Shown here: piece by piece, positions 9,765 through 20,549 of the stretch
Position numbering within the stretch: the first letter of the stretch is position 1
How the letters are laid out: every line of letters begins with the position of its first letter
Position numbers and translations under genes: made by a program
Notes under the pieces: generated by a model
Seen by the model: the letters and a program-made list of their open reading frames with translations, nothing else
The model's database searches: none
What the model was told of the DNA's origin: nothing
Source: Solimicrobium sp.
GTDB taxonomy: Bacteria; Pseudomonadota; Gammaproteobacteria; Burkholderiales; Burkholderiaceae_D
Direction: 5' to 3'
DNA: 64,000 nucleotides
NCBI GenBank assembly: GCA_021155915.1
Contig: JAJNBE010000005.1
Location: forward strand, 1-64,000

Positions 9765-11054
9765 TTACTTAGGATATATACGAACTAGAACAATCCGTGG
9801 CCCATTCATTTTTTTAACTATGGCATCGAACTGAGCAAATTCAATGCGCTGCCCTTCAACCGGCAAGTCACCGAGTTTTTGCATCAACAATCCGCCAATA
9901 GATTCGACTTCTTCATTATCGAGTTCAATGCCTAGCGCGGTACCCAACGTATATAAGGGGAGGCTTCCTTTACCGATTAAAGTACCATCCTCTAGTGAAG
10001 TCCAATCGTTTTCATTTTCACGAAATTCATCACGAATCTGCCCAACTAGAGCGCTCAGCAGATTATCCAACGTTAAAAAACCAACTGGCTTACTTCCTTT
10101 ATACCCAACTAGTGCAAAATGGGGTGCACCTTTGCGAAACCGTGTAAATAGTTCTACTGCCGGCATATTCAGGGGAACAAATTCAGCCTGGCGCAAATAG
10201 GCACTTAAATCTAATTTTTTTCCGGCTTGCTGGGCGAGAAATAGATCTTTTAAATGCAAAATACCCAGAACAGTTTTTCCATCGTCATCAAAATAGGGGT
10301 AACGGCTAAAACGATTACGCACCATCGTCGCCATATTTTCTTCCAGACTGGCGTTTTTATATATAGCAACAACTTCGTTTATCGGCCGCATCAAATCTGA
10401 AATTTCCAAACTACCAAAATCCAATACCTGCACCATGGTATTCCAACCGTCACGCATCTTTTTCGTGCCACCATGACTGCCTCGCAAGATTAGCTTCAAC
10501 TCTTCGGACGAATAGTGACTGTCGCCACCGTGAGCCAGATCCAATCCTACCCATTTCAATACTTTGTTAGCGCTGGCGTTAAGCAACCAAATGGCGGGGT
10601 ACATCGTCCAATAGAACGCATATAATCCTGGCGCGGTCCAAAGCGACACTTTTTCGGGAAGCCGGATAGCCATTGATTTTGGTGCAAGCTCACCCACCAC
10701 AATGTGTAAAAAAGAGATGACAAAAAAAGCAAAGAAAAACGAGACACCGTGAATAATTTCAGTAGAAGTGACAGTTAGAAGGTCAAATAAAGGGAGTAAT
10801 AATCGGGCAAACGCAGGTTCGCCAATCCATCCCAGTCCAAGTGAGGCTAAGGTAATCCCGAGCTGGCAGGCAGACAGATACGTATCAAGATTTTGATGCA
10901 CTGTCACCAGCAGCCGTCCCCGCAAGCCGGAGGCCTTCGCAATACTACGGACGCGCGTTTGACGTAATTTGACTAAACCAAATTCAGCAGCAACAAAAAA
11001 ACCGTTCAACAGAACTAATAACAGAGCGGTCACAACCAATAAGATAATAGTCAA
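9765..11054 (-). CDS. CNNM/CBS-domain hemolysin/CorC-family transporter
   Basis: 429 aa; N-terminal DUF21-like membrane region (LNGFFVAAEFGLVKLRQTRV), two CBS segments, C-terminal CorC_HlyC-like domain. Confidence 0.88.
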   Translation of the reverse strand: MTIILLVVTALLLVLLNGFFVAAEFGLVKLRQTRVRSIAKASGLRGRLLVTVHQNLDTYLSACQLGITLASLGLGWIGEPAFARLLLPLFDLLTVTSTEIIHGVSFFFAFFVISFLHIVVGELAPKSMAIRLPEKVSLWTAPGLYAFYWTMYPAIWLLNASANKVLKWVGLDLAHGGDSHYSSEELKLILRGSHGGTKKMRDGWNTMVQVLDFGSLEISDLMRPINEVVAIYKNASLEENMATMVRNRFSRYPYFDDDGKTVLGILHLKDLFLAQQAGKKLDLSAYLRQAEFVPLNMPAVELFTRFRKGAPHFALVGYKGSKPVGFLTLDNLLSALVGQIRDEFRENENDWTSLEDGTLIGKGSLPLYTLGTALGIELDNEEVESIGGLLMQKLGDLPVEGQRIEFAQFDAIVKKMNGPRIVLVRIYPK

Positions 11055-11185
11055 ATTAAAACCCTAGTAGAAAATTGCAATAGTAAGGCATTTGCATGTC
11101 AGTAGCGCGGGAGCTGCATACCCGGTTACCGGAGAAAACCATTTCGAAAGTAAAGCCTCACAAAAGCAGTATTAGCTATTCTTTT

Positions 11186-14100
11186 CTAATCCACTCTACT
11201 TTTCCAATAGAGTGTTTTACGATTAGTCCCCGTAGTATGGCTCATTTGTTGTGGAGAAATGGGGGAGTTAGCGCCTCCTTGCCGTTGAACCGCACCGATA
11301 ACAATTGGGTATGTCTGACCACCAATTTCTACGTTAGCAAAAACAGGAGTAAGCGGCATGCCTCCTGCTACAAACGTGGAAGAAAGAGCACCGCCACAAT
11401 TCTTTGTAACTCCAACTGCGCCTGAGCCGTTAATCAAATTAAGAAAATATCCACGTGCTTCGCCCAGTGTGGTGGAGCAAGAGCCGCCTACAGGCGGTAC
11501 AGCTCGATTTGTACTGAAGGTAACCATACCGGCGACAATAAGTGCTGACGTGACGGTTTGCTCGCCTGTGCCGTATTGATTTAAATTTAGAAACCAGCCA
11601 TGGGAATTGGATGTGGGAAGGATAGTACTGCTAATCGGAGTATTAGCATCCACGCACCCTACTCCCGGTAAAATATTAATTATCCCCTCAGAGGTATCGT
11701 CTAAATTTATTGCTGGTGCTGAGCTCGAAAGACTAAGGTCATCCCTATAAGCATAAAAACGATTAACTACCGGCGTCGTATAGGGATATTGACTTTGTAA
11801 TGGATGCTCACGGTCACCTGAACCAAGCGCTAGATAGACGAAATTGCCTGTATTACGAAACAGTGCAGGTGCATACAAAAACTTTCTTCCTGCGCCATTA
11901 GTATAGGCAACTCGTTTCATCGCCCAGCTACCTGGCCCCCCTGCATTGAAATCAATTCTGAAAATATTACCGCCCGTATCAACCGCATAAGCACGGTCAA
12001 CCACACCTGAAGTTGTGACCGCTATTAATGCCACATCCGCGACTACGCTACGGCCATAACCGGTAGGGAACGAAGCCAGGAGTTCGCCGGTGTTCGCATC
12101 GATAACATAAACAAGTGCGCCTTTGGAGTTAGTACACGTCGGCGTAGACGTGTTCGCATCTTCACAAATATCATATCCGCCACCCATGATGATAACGGGT
12201 CCGGTATGCCCAGGAATACGTGTGGCTACATTGGGTAATGACCATGTTTGTCCCATCGAAGTCAGACCGGATGCCCATGACGACGGTGAGGCAGTGGACA
12301 CCGCACTGCAGTCGGTGTCATTGGTTAAATTTGGACATCCCACCTTCCATTTAAAGGTAGGCGACGTCGGGGAGGTAACATCGAATGCATAAAGCATTCT
12401 TCCTCCCCGCCGCATCGAGGGATATATCCAGATAGAAGAATTATCCGCATTTTGATATAAGCCAATCGAGCCATCAAAAAAGTAATCTTTAGGGGCAGGT
12501 GGAATCGCAGCATTAGTAGGCCCGTTGGGATAGAGAATGAGCGGTGACTGTGTTTGCAACCGTTTAAGCTTTGAATACGACTCTGGTGCCACAAATGCCC
12601 ATTGCTCCTGCCCGGTCGCGCCGTTAATAGAACGGAACATTCCATCGTTCGCGCCATAGTACACATAAACTCCTGTAGAACCACTATAAGTTACAGGTAG
12701 CGGCCTTGAATGGATCGTGTCACCATGTATCGAGGGACGCGTTAATGCGGCGGGTGCCGAGGTCACCCCGGGAGGTGGGGGAGAATTGTATTCGCTGTTG
12801 ACATCTTGTCCGAGAATAAAATTAGTCATAGAAGACAACGTCGGTATGGTCGAACTTGATAGCCCGGAAGCCGATTCCAGTCCTGGCGAAGAGGAACTGA
12901 AAGCAGCCAACGCACCGCCCGCCAGTGGTTGAGTATAGATCGAACGGTTTAAATTCCATGTGGTGGCACCTGCCGGATTGTTACCTTTACGAATAACCTC
13001 CGCTACCCCTCCTTTTTCCACAATAGGACCATCAGGAGAATCGGACCACACGCTACTCGTCAAGGTAGTACACTCACCTTTTGGCAACGGATTTTCGGTA
13101 ACATGGCTCCAATACGTATCGGAATCGGTGGTCCAGAAACTTTGCGCACACGGTGACGCAAAACCCGTACCTGAATTGACCGCTTCAAGACCATTAGCGT
13201 CGGCGAGCTCAATAGACCCCCCTGAAACGATTTTCAGCTGATATTGCTTCAAATTTCCTTTCCAGCGAGGTTTTGCATCGGGATCCGGACGAAACATCGG
13301 AATAAATACCTGATTTTGGTTTTGAGCACGATTAGTGGCACTAATAGGCAGACTTACTGAAGCAAAGGTAGAATTGGTTGCCTGAATCTTAATAAGTATT
13401 TTCTTTAAATCATCTGCCAACAATTGGAAGTCAGATAGAGCTACCACATCCGCAAGACCGTAATATTCACCACCACCGTATTTTGCCGCTTGCTGTAAAG
13501 CTACCGAATAATTATCATAAACTAGCGCACCATTATTATTGGTGGGAACGCCCACATCCACAACGTAAAGGATAATATTGTTTTTAAGAAGAAAATCAGC
13601 CCATTCGACAATCCGCCTCCTCTCAGCAGTAACTCCACCTACCGAAATTCTAGGAATGTCAGCTAAAGCAGGACTGGGAACACCATTATAGGAATTTAAA
13701 CCAACAAAACCGTTATTCTTACCATGGTTAACTACATATATGACAAAGTTTTTGGAACATGAGGTAGTGGGCCCCCGATAAACACAAGTGCTCGCAGCAG
13801 ATCCGCAGTTGGGACTATTATAAGCCGTGTAATTGTTCCCAGCCGCATCATGTTGGGGCCCTGCACCGGAATTGGAATTACCCAGATAATCCGCCAAACC
13901 GGATTTAGATACTGGAATTTCTCCCGGTGATTGGCTTTTGTAATACCGATAAAGTTCATACAAAGATTCCGCTTCATCCTTAGTACCCACATTGGTTTTG
14001 GTGGCCGGATCCGTCGGATTTAGGCTGGTCAATATGGAAATAAGCGAACTATAAGCCGTTCGAGTTTTGCTTGTCCCAGTAGTTGAGTCGATAGTGGAGT

Positions 14101-14572
14101 AAGTGGTCGGATCGCTCATATTTCTTGCACCGAACCTGACGTACCCGTTCTGAACATCCTCATTCCTAGCAACAGAAAAACCAGGAACAAACATGGCTAA
14201 CCCAACGTTTATATTAGGAGGCACCACTTGAAGGCCGGCGTCATTTTTTGTATATAGAGAAACGATGGCAGCAATCATCGCGTTTAATTCATTTCCGCCC
14301 ACCGTCTCGCTCTGGTTATACATTTGACCAGGTAGCAGCGGAATCTCAGGACATGACGATGGATTAACTTTACAGGCATTTGTCGCGCTACGTCCCCAGT
14401 TAGCAGTGTTATCAACAAGGAACATCACATTCGGTGCAGCGGTTCCCCCTGAAGGTCCCGAGAAAATATCGCCATCTTCTGCCATCCCAGCAAGATGAAC
14501 CGTAGTTAAGCAGGAAACAAAAACCACTTTCGTTAATGTGCTTAGATTCAATTTGGGTACAATATTTATCAT
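11186..14572 (-). CDS. pilY1: Type IV pilus assembly/adhesin PilY1-like
   Basis: 1128 aa; N-terminal vWA-like start (NVMFLVDNTANW) and C-terminal beta-propeller-like region (YVYYGANDGMFRSINGATGQEQWAFVAPES); adjacent to minor pilins. Confidence 0.88.
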   Translation of the reverse strand: MINIVPKLNLSTLTKVVFVSCLTTVHLAGMAEDGDIFSGPSGGTAAPNVMFLVDNTANWGRSATNACKVNPSSCPEIPLLPGQMYNQSETVGGNELNAMIAAIVSLYTKNDAGLQVVPPNINVGLAMFVPGFSVARNEDVQNGYVRFGARNMSDPTTYSTIDSTTGTSKTRTAYSSLISILTSLNPTDPATKTNVGTKDEAESLYELYRYYKSQSPGEIPVSKSGLADYLGNSNSGAGPQHDAAGNNYTAYNSPNCGSAASTCVYRGPTTSCSKNFVIYVVNHGKNNGFVGLNSYNGVPSPALADIPRISVGGVTAERRRIVEWADFLLKNNIILYVVDVGVPTNNNGALVYDNYSVALQQAAKYGGGEYYGLADVVALSDFQLLADDLKKILIKIQATNSTFASVSLPISATNRAQNQNQVFIPMFRPDPDAKPRWKGNLKQYQLKIVSGGSIELADANGLEAVNSGTGFASPCAQSFWTTDSDTYWSHVTENPLPKGECTTLTSSVWSDSPDGPIVEKGGVAEVIRKGNNPAGATTWNLNRSIYTQPLAGGALAAFSSSSPGLESASGLSSSTIPTLSSMTNFILGQDVNSEYNSPPPPGVTSAPAALTRPSIHGDTIHSRPLPVTYSGSTGVYVYYGANDGMFRSINGATGQEQWAFVAPESYSKLKRLQTQSPLILYPNGPTNAAIPPAPKDYFFDGSIGLYQNADNSSIWIYPSMRRGGRMLYAFDVTSPTSPTFKWKVGCPNLTNDTDCSAVSTASPSSWASGLTSMGQTWSLPNVATRIPGHTGPVIIMGGGYDICEDANTSTPTCTNSKGALVYVIDANTGELLASFPTGYGRSVVADVALIAVTTSGVVDRAYAVDTGGNIFRIDFNAGGPGSWAMKRVAYTNGAGRKFLYAPALFRNTGNFVYLALGSGDREHPLQSQYPYTTPVVNRFYAYRDDLSLSSSAPAINLDDTSEGIINILPGVGCVDANTPISSTILPTSNSHGWFLNLNQYGTGEQTVTSALIVAGMVTFSTNRAVPPVGGSCSTTLGEARGYFLNLINGSGAVGVTKNCGGALSSTFVAGGMPLTPVFANVEIGGQTYPIVIGAVQRQGGANSPISPQQMSHTTGTNRKTLYWKSRVD

Positions 14573-14592
14573 GTTTCCTCAATAATTTAAAT

Positions 14593-15162
14593 TCAGGGAC
14601 AGCTGGCCGTAACCGGGACGCGTAACGCCTCGCCCTGATGCACAGTGGAGGTTGAGTTAGTAGACTGATCCGTTGCCACTGCTTGAATGTCCCAAACGGA
14701 ATTAGCACACATGGAATTAGCCTCCACCGTTCCTTCGACACCGTTTTGCTGCCCGGCACCGATAACGCATCCGATATCATCGAGATTATTTAAATCTAAT
14801 GACGAGATAGCAATAGGCTGGATCCCAAGACATGTCGCGGTGGTGACAACCTGTATATCATTGGTTGTGCTTCCCCCGACCGATACATAAGTAGTGACTG
14901 GAATGTTAGGCATGGTAGAAAATACTGGTTTGCTAATCGCATTTTCGATCGCAGCTTGCGCCGCCGTATCGGTTTGATTACGCAACTGCATATTACCAAT
15001 CACCTGCAGATTGGCATTACTCAGTTTAAATGACGTTATGCTGATTAAAGTAATGAGCAGCAACATAATCAAAACGATTAAAAGCGTTAAGCCTTTTTGC
15101 CTTGAACGGCATAAGCTCAGGTGTCGAATGCAGGGTGGACTCAACGAGTTCATTAGGCTCAT
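14593..15162 (-). CDS. pilX: Type IV pilus minor-pilin assembly protein PilX
   Basis: 189 aa; RQKGLTLLIVLIMLLLITLISIT N-terminal helix; position between pilW and pilY1. Confidence 0.8.
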   Translation of the reverse strand: MSLMNSLSPPCIRHLSLCRSRQKGLTLLIVLIMLLLITLISITSFKLSNANLQVIGNMQLRNQTDTAAQAAIENAISKPVFSTMPNIPVTTYVSVGGSTTNDIQVVTTATCLGIQPIAISSLDLNNLDDIGCVIGAGQQNGVEGTVEANSMCANSVWDIQAVATDQSTNSTSTVHQGEALRVPVTASCP

Positions 15163-16226
15163 GGCGTATTTCTCCCAGCAGCGTTATTTATCCTGACGGT
15201 AGACTTATACAAATGACGTTTAAAGGAATCGCTGAAAGGCCCCCTTATCACAGGATCCCCCGAGCCATCTAATCCCATAGAATAGGTTTTTGCAGAGCTG
15301 TAACCGGTAGTCGATGTTATATTACGCGCCAATAAATTAATCTTTACGGCAACCGTATTCTGCCAATACGCTACACATGTCGGTGTAGTAGTGGAACTAC
15401 AGGCATTATAACTATCCGGATCAGCAGTAAACGCCACGGGAATGCCAGTAGGCGAGGTCGGGTCGTCCAGCCCATATTCAATTTGAATATCGTCAATACC
15501 CTGCACTAGCGACACAATAGTATATCCTCCAGGCAACGCGGCATTACCCAGTTCCGCACGCTTTAATGTTGGAATTCCGTCCGAAGGCTTATCATTATTG
15601 GCGATAAAATAAATTCGGGTAAGGTATTGGTAGATCGGCGCCGTTGTCGTGCAATCTTTACGATGCCGCGCCAAGTTGGCAACAACCGTATCTAGCGCAT
15701 AGAAAGAAGTTGAAAAATTTCCCGTAGTGGAGCCGAGTTCGGTAGCATTTCCACACCCCGACGCCTGGAAATAAGGCGCATTGACAATTATGGCTTCACA
15801 TCCGGCATCACCAATTGCGCACGTGCTACTTCGTCGAATAACAAAAATATCTGTATTGGCTTTAACGTCACTCAAACAGGTCGGTGCATTTGCGCCATTA
15901 TCATAGCCCTGCACAGCAATAGGCAATGCCGTATTTAATCCGCTTAACGTGGCATCGCAAGGGTCAGGTTTCGCAGCAGGAGCCGTTAAAAAAGCAGGGT
16001 TAAACTCAGCGAAATAGCCAGCATTTTTAAAATCATCGGTAATCAACTGCATTGCATACCGACCACTTTCGATTTGTTGATTCGCCTTTTCTACTTCGTC
16101 ACCAGTTCGGATATTATTCACAGCAATTAAGGTAAGGCCCAGAAGAATCACCAAACCCAAGGTAATTGAAATCATCAATTCGATGAGTGATAAACCCACT
16201 TGTTTTTTTTTGTTAGTCAGAATCAT
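15159..16226 (-). CDS. pilW: Type IV pilus minor-pilin protein PilW
   Basis: 355 aa; KKQVGLSLIELMISITLGLVILLGL prepilin signal; overlaps pilX start. Confidence 0.88.
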   Translation of the reverse strand: MILTNKKKQVGLSLIELMISITLGLVILLGLTLIAVNNIRTGDEVEKANQQIESGRYAMQLITDDFKNAGYFAEFNPAFLTAPAAKPDPCDATLSGLNTALPIAVQGYDNGANAPTCLSDVKANTDIFVIRRSSTCAIGDAGCEAIIVNAPYFQASGCGNATELGSTTGNFSTSFYALDTVVANLARHRKDCTTTAPIYQYLTRIYFIANNDKPSDGIPTLKRAELGNAALPGGYTIVSLVQGIDDIQIEYGLDDPTSPTGIPVAFTADPDSYNACSSTTTPTCVAYWQNTVAVKINLLARNITSTTGYSSAKTYSMGLDGSGDPVIRGPFSDSFKRHLYKSTVRINNAAGRNTP

Positions 16227-16259
16227 GATGGTGTAATTCAGAAGATAAATGAGAAAACA

Positions 16260-16850
16260 TCATGAGCATTGAGGTAAGCCAATCGTTACTCGCGATGAAA
16301 CCACACGACGCATTGCATCATCCTCACCATAACTGCCTTGACCGCAGGTAATAGGAGAGATGCTAGTAGCTTGCATCCCCTGCCAAACGACGTCGACCCG
16401 GTAAATTCCCGGCGTACACACCCCGGGGCTCAAATTAGGAGCTTGTATCTGAGTAATACAACCCCGCGCACCGTTCATCGCACCCACACTTGCACCCGCA
16501 CTCACCTCACCAGCGCCCTTCAGGTCATTGCTCCATTGACACAAATCAAGAGTTACACCGATTCCGCCGGTGCAAGTGATGGGTTGGTCGTCTCCTGTAC
16601 CGTGGACAGTGGCCGACGCGTAAGCTGAAGCCTGAGAGCTGTTAAGCTTTATTCGTTCAGTCATTTCAGAGAGTAAGAAAAGCGCTTGAGCACGCTGATA
16701 AGATTCAAATTGAACTAGCTGCACCTTTCCCTGAAAGGCGGCAAGTCCCAATAAACTAAAGGCCACAAGAATAATCGCGACCAATATCTCAATTAAGGTA
16801 AATCCATGCTGTCGATGCTGTTGCAAGCTAAGTTGACGAAGTATTAACAC
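16260..16850 (-). CDS. pilV: Type IV pilus minor pilin PilV
   Basis: HGFTLIEILVAIILVAFSLLGLAAFQ. ORF track start is 16901, but GTG at 16850 overlaps the fimT stop (TCGTGTTAA) and is more plausible. Confidence 0.85.
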   Translation of the reverse strand: MLILRQLSLQQHRQHGFTLIEILVAIILVAFSLLGLAAFQGKVQLVQFESYQRAQALFLLSEMTERIKLNSSQASAYASATVHGTGDDQPITCTGGIGVTLDLCQWSNDLKGAGEVSAGASVGAMNGARGCITQIQAPNLSPGVCTPGIYRVDVVWQGMQATSISPITCGQGSYGEDDAMRRVVSSRVTIGLPQCS

Positions 16851-17341
16851 GAGGAAGCCGCCTTCATATAAGGGCGGCCGGTGAGATCGACAGTAATACA
16901 TTGATATGTGTGGGTCGCACTTCCTGTAATAACGAAGGATGGCGCGGTAGTACCTGAGATTCGTCCTGATGCGCGATAAACAACATGGTTAGGACCCGTC
17001 ACGGTAACACCTTTAACAGCGGCCCGATTTTCTAATACAGTATTAGTGGTGCTTATTACTTGCCATCCATTTTGCCAATTACCTGATACGGGAGCCAACG
17101 TCACCGTTGCATTACGCGTAATAGCTTCACTTCTTGCTCTCAATAAGCTGGAGAATAATTCTAAGGCCGCACTTTTGACGCTTCGGCTGGCTATTAAGTC
17201 GGAAAAAGAAGGCGCGGCAAGGCCCGCCAAAACAGCAACAATGCTAAGGACAATCAAGAGTTCGACAAGCGTAAAACCATTGCCGCTTGTTTTCCTAAAT
17301 GAAAACCTCGTTTTAAAAAAAGTTCTACAGGCGATGTCCAT
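16844..17341 (-). CDS. fimT: Minor pseudopilin FimT/GspH-like
   Basis: 165 aa; GNGFTLVELLIVLSIVAVLAGLAAPSFSDLI prepilin signal plus C-terminal pilin domain. Confidence 0.85.
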   Translation of the reverse strand: MDIACRTFFKTRFSFRKTSGNGFTLVELLIVLSIVAVLAGLAAPSFSDLIASRSVKSAALELFSSLLRARSEAITRNATVTLAPVSGNWQNGWQVISTTNTVLENRAAVKGVTVTGPNHVVYRASGRISGTTAPSFVITGSATHTYQCITVDLTGRPYMKAASSC

Positions 17342-17361
17342 GGTTTATTCCTGATATCAGG

Positions 17362-17754
17362 CTACCAACAGTTGACAGGAGTTTTATTGCCAACGTTATC
17401 AATGGCCAGTGTGCCGCATTGATCATTGGCTTGTGATCCTATTGGAGTAGCCGTAACAGAGAATGAATTTGGTGCCGTGCCAACCGTAAAAGGATCTTCA
17501 ATCGTATAGTGAGTAGAAACATTGGTGGGCGTGGTCATAGAAAGAGCCGCCAAACTGGGCGCATACGACCGCGAATCTAGCAAATAGTGCTGTTGCTGCT
17601 GAGCGATATTCATTAAGTGAACCTGAGCGACAGTCCGATTACCTTTTAACAAATAGCTCTGATAGGAGGGAATGGCGATAGCGGCCAATATACCAACAAT
17701 TAAGACCGCTACCATTAGCTCAATTAACGTAAAGCCTGAGGATTTTCTGTTCAT
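17362..17754 (-). CDS. pilE: Type IV pilin-like protein PilE
   Basis: [35 protein letters not shown]; start at 17754 preferred over track start 17841. Confidence 0.88.
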   Translation of the reverse strand: MNRKSSGFTLIELMVAVLIVGILAAIAIPSYQSYLLKGNRTVAQVHLMNIAQQQQHYLLDSRSYAPSLAALSMTTPTNVSTHYTIEDPFTVGTAPNSFSVTATPIGSQANDQCGTLAIDNVGNKTPVNCW

Positions 17755-17913
17755 ATCGCGTTCATTTAATAAAAAATACCCCGTCAAATCGTATTTCATT
17801 CTCAAAATAATTAACGTTTCCGCATTGTGCAGAGATGTCACCGGTAACGCAAGCGCTGAACAGAAAAAGCAGCGCCCCGATCAACGAAACCGCAACCTTA
17901 TTGCCTTTGATTA

Positions 17914-19815
17914 TTATTTTCGCAGTGCTTCAATCGTTTCCCATTGATCCAATTTAGCTAACAATAACTCATCAATTTCGGCGTAACGGTGATTCAAATT
18001 TTTAATTTTCTCTGCCTGTGTTTTATACAAATTTTCGTCTTGCAACAATGCAGAAATTGTTTGCTGTTCCGCTTCTAGTTGGGCGATTTGTTTTGGTAGC
18101 TCCTCCAGTTCACGTTGCTCTTTATAACTGAGTTTTTTCGATTTCAATTCGTTTTTTTGTGCAACCTTTGTGGTCGGCTTCCCAGTTAATTTTGATGCCA
18201 ATTTTGACTGCTCTTTCACGCTATTTGCATAACGCTCCCAGTCAGTAAAACCGCCGATATATTCATTCCACACACCATCACCTTCCGAGACGATCACCTG
18301 CGTTACCACGTTATCCAAAAAAGCACGGTCATGGCTAACCAAGAACACGGTTCCCGTATAACTTTCCAATAACTCTTCCAGCAACTCCAAGGTATCAATA
18401 TCTAAATCATTCGTCGGTTCATCCAGTACCAATGCGTTAGCAGGCTTGGCAAATAAACGCGCTAGCAACAAGCGATTGCGTTCACCGCCAGACAGAGACT
18501 TAACTGGTGACCGGGCACGTTCAGGTGCAAATAAAAAATCATTCAAATAGGTCATAACATGCTTTTTCTGGCCGTTAATCTCCACCCAATCCGATCCAGG
18601 CGCAATGGTTTCGACCAAACTGGCTTCCTCATCCAACTGAGCGCGCATTTGATCAAAATACGCAACTTGCAACTTACTACCCTGTTTGATTGTTCCAGAA
18701 TCAGGATTCTCTTCTCCCAAAATCATTTTTAACAAGGTCGTTTTACCTGCGCCATTCGCTCCAATTAAGCCAACTTTATCGCCACGTAAAACCGTCGCAC
18801 TGAAATTATTTACTATGCATTTATCGCCATAGCGTTTACAAATTTTATCCAATTCCGCAACGATTTTTCCAGACCGCTCACCGGCAGAAACATCAAGCTT
18901 TACCTGGCCCTGGCTGTCGCGCCGGGCAGTTCGTTGTCGCCGTAATTCTTCTAAACGTCGCACACGTCCTTCGTCACGCGTACGCCGTGCTTGCACGCCT
19001 TTTCTAATCCACACCTCTTCTTGCGCCAAAAACTTATCAAACTTAGCATTTTCAACCACTTCATTTTCCAGCAATTCCGCTTTGCGTGTTTGATACGTCG
19101 TAAAATTTCCCGGAAAAGATAAAATCCGCCCGCGGTCTAGCTCAATAATACGCGTACAAACGTTATCCAAAAAACTGCGATCATGTGTGATGAGCAATAC
19201 ACTACCTTTGAAGTCTTTCAGCAGACCTTCTAACCATAGAATAGAGGAATAATCTAAATGGTTCGTCGGCTCATCCAGCAGCAACACATCCGGCGCACTC
19301 ACCAATGCCACTGCCAAAGCAACCCGCTTCTTCATACCACCAGAAAGACTGCCAATGCGCGCGTCTCTTTGTAGATTTAAGCGATCCAACGTGGCATCCA
19401 CTTTGCTAGCTAATCCCCACGCATCTGCCGCGTCTAACTGCAATTGAATATCGTGCATGCGTTCCATTAACGCATCGTCATTATCCCCACCAAACTTCCC
19501 GCTTATTGTTTCATATTCTTTAAGTAGCGAAGGTAATTCTCCCAACCCTTCGGCAACGACATCGAAAACATTTTTAGCTGAATCGAATAACGGTTCTTGC
19601 TCGACATAAGCAATCCGCACGTTTTGCTGCATGACTAATAAACCGTCATCTAATTTAATCTTTCCTGCGATTACTTTGAGTAAGGAGGATTTTCCCGTGC
19701 CGTTGCGGCCAATCAAACCGACGCGTTCACCGATTTCAATAGAAAATTCGGTATGATCGAGTAAGGCAACGTGGCCAAAAGCCAGTTGCGCATTAGAGAG
19801 AGAAATAACTGCCAT
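17914..19815 (-). CDS. uup: ABC-F family ATPase Uup
   Basis: 633 aa; two Walker A (GRNGTGKSS, GANGAGKTT), two LSGG signatures, C-terminal coiled coil. Confidence 0.92.
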   Translation of the reverse strand: MAVISLSNAQLAFGHVALLDHTEFSIEIGERVGLIGRNGTGKSSLLKVIAGKIKLDDGLLVMQQNVRIAYVEQEPLFDSAKNVFDVVAEGLGELPSLLKEYETISGKFGGDNDDALMERMHDIQLQLDAADAWGLASKVDATLDRLNLQRDARIGSLSGGMKKRVALAVALVSAPDVLLLDEPTNHLDYSSILWLEGLLKDFKGSVLLITHDRSFLDNVCTRIIELDRGRILSFPGNFTTYQTRKAELLENEVVENAKFDKFLAQEEVWIRKGVQARRTRDEGRVRRLEELRRQRTARRDSQGQVKLDVSAGERSGKIVAELDKICKRYGDKCIVNNFSATVLRGDKVGLIGANGAGKTTLLKMILGEENPDSGTIKQGSKLQVAYFDQMRAQLDEEASLVETIAPGSDWVEINGQKKHVMTYLNDFLFAPERARSPVKSLSGGERNRLLLARLFAKPANALVLDEPTNDLDIDTLELLEELLESYTGTVFLVSHDRAFLDNVVTQVIVSEGDGVWNEYIGGFTDWERYANSVKEQSKLASKLTGKPTTKVAQKNELKSKKLSYKEQRELEELPKQIAQLEAEQQTISALLQDENLYKTQAEKIKNLNHRYAEIDELLLAKLDQWETIEALRK

Positions 19816-20179
19816 AAGATTATAGACCGCCAGAGTGGCGCGCCTTATTTAAATTGTGAAACGGCATTGTACCGAATTTAAGAGTTGGTGATGATTAGAT
19901 TTCACTGTGCGGCGGTTCGTCCTCCCACTATCATCATGCGTCCCTGCTTTAGGTAAAAATCCATGAGAACTGCTTGATGACCTCAACCATTATTATCTAT
20001 TTTTTAAAGACGATAAACCAACAGAAACAGTCGTTATAGCTCCGTTACTGATTCCCCTAAACGCGCGTCAGACTGATCAGGATTAGGTTGGCGATAATTT
20101 TTATAAAATGAAATAGCGACAAAAAATACGAATGACACTAGGGATAAAATTGCGACTTGTCTTTGGAGTCTGAGTACGT

Positions 20180-20254
20180 TGGTGTGACCAGCAGGAATCG
20201 AACCTGCATCTAATTCTTAGGAGGAACTTGATCTATCCGTTGATCTATGGTCAC
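20180..20254 (-). tRNA. tRNA-Arg (anticodon CCU), CCA encoded
   Basis: Minus strand GTGACCA-TA-GATC-AACGGATA-GATC-A-AGTTC-CTCCTAA-GAATT-AGAT-GCAGG-TTCGATT-CCTGC-TGGTCAC-A-CCA folds as a full cloverleaf. Confidence 0.95.
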
Positions 20255-20549
20255 ACGAGAGATGGCATTTTACCCCAACTCTCCAGCACAAAAGGTATAA
20301 TCTCAGCTATTTGTTACAGATGAACCAACAAAATGGGTAGTTATATCTTCAACAGTTCTTACGATAATATCTAACTTGGGGGCCATTTCAGCCTAAAATC
20401 GTCCAAAAATTTTGGGTAACGATTATCTCGCGATAAAATAGCGGTAACAATTTCAATGGTGGAGTGCTGAATTTCTCACTTCACTTGGTTGGTTTGACAC
20501 CACCATTAATTCTCCCCTGCAATATTGCTTCACTTTACTTTGCTTTGCT

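Noticed and set aside
20040-20180. Minus-strand open frame reading RLQRQVAILSLVSFVFFVAISFYKNYRQPNPDQSDARLGESVTEL just downstream of tRNA-Arg
   Set aside because: Looks like a TM peptide but has no ATG/GTG start with an RBS, and its frame is closed by a stop within the tRNA; may be a remnant but not supportable.
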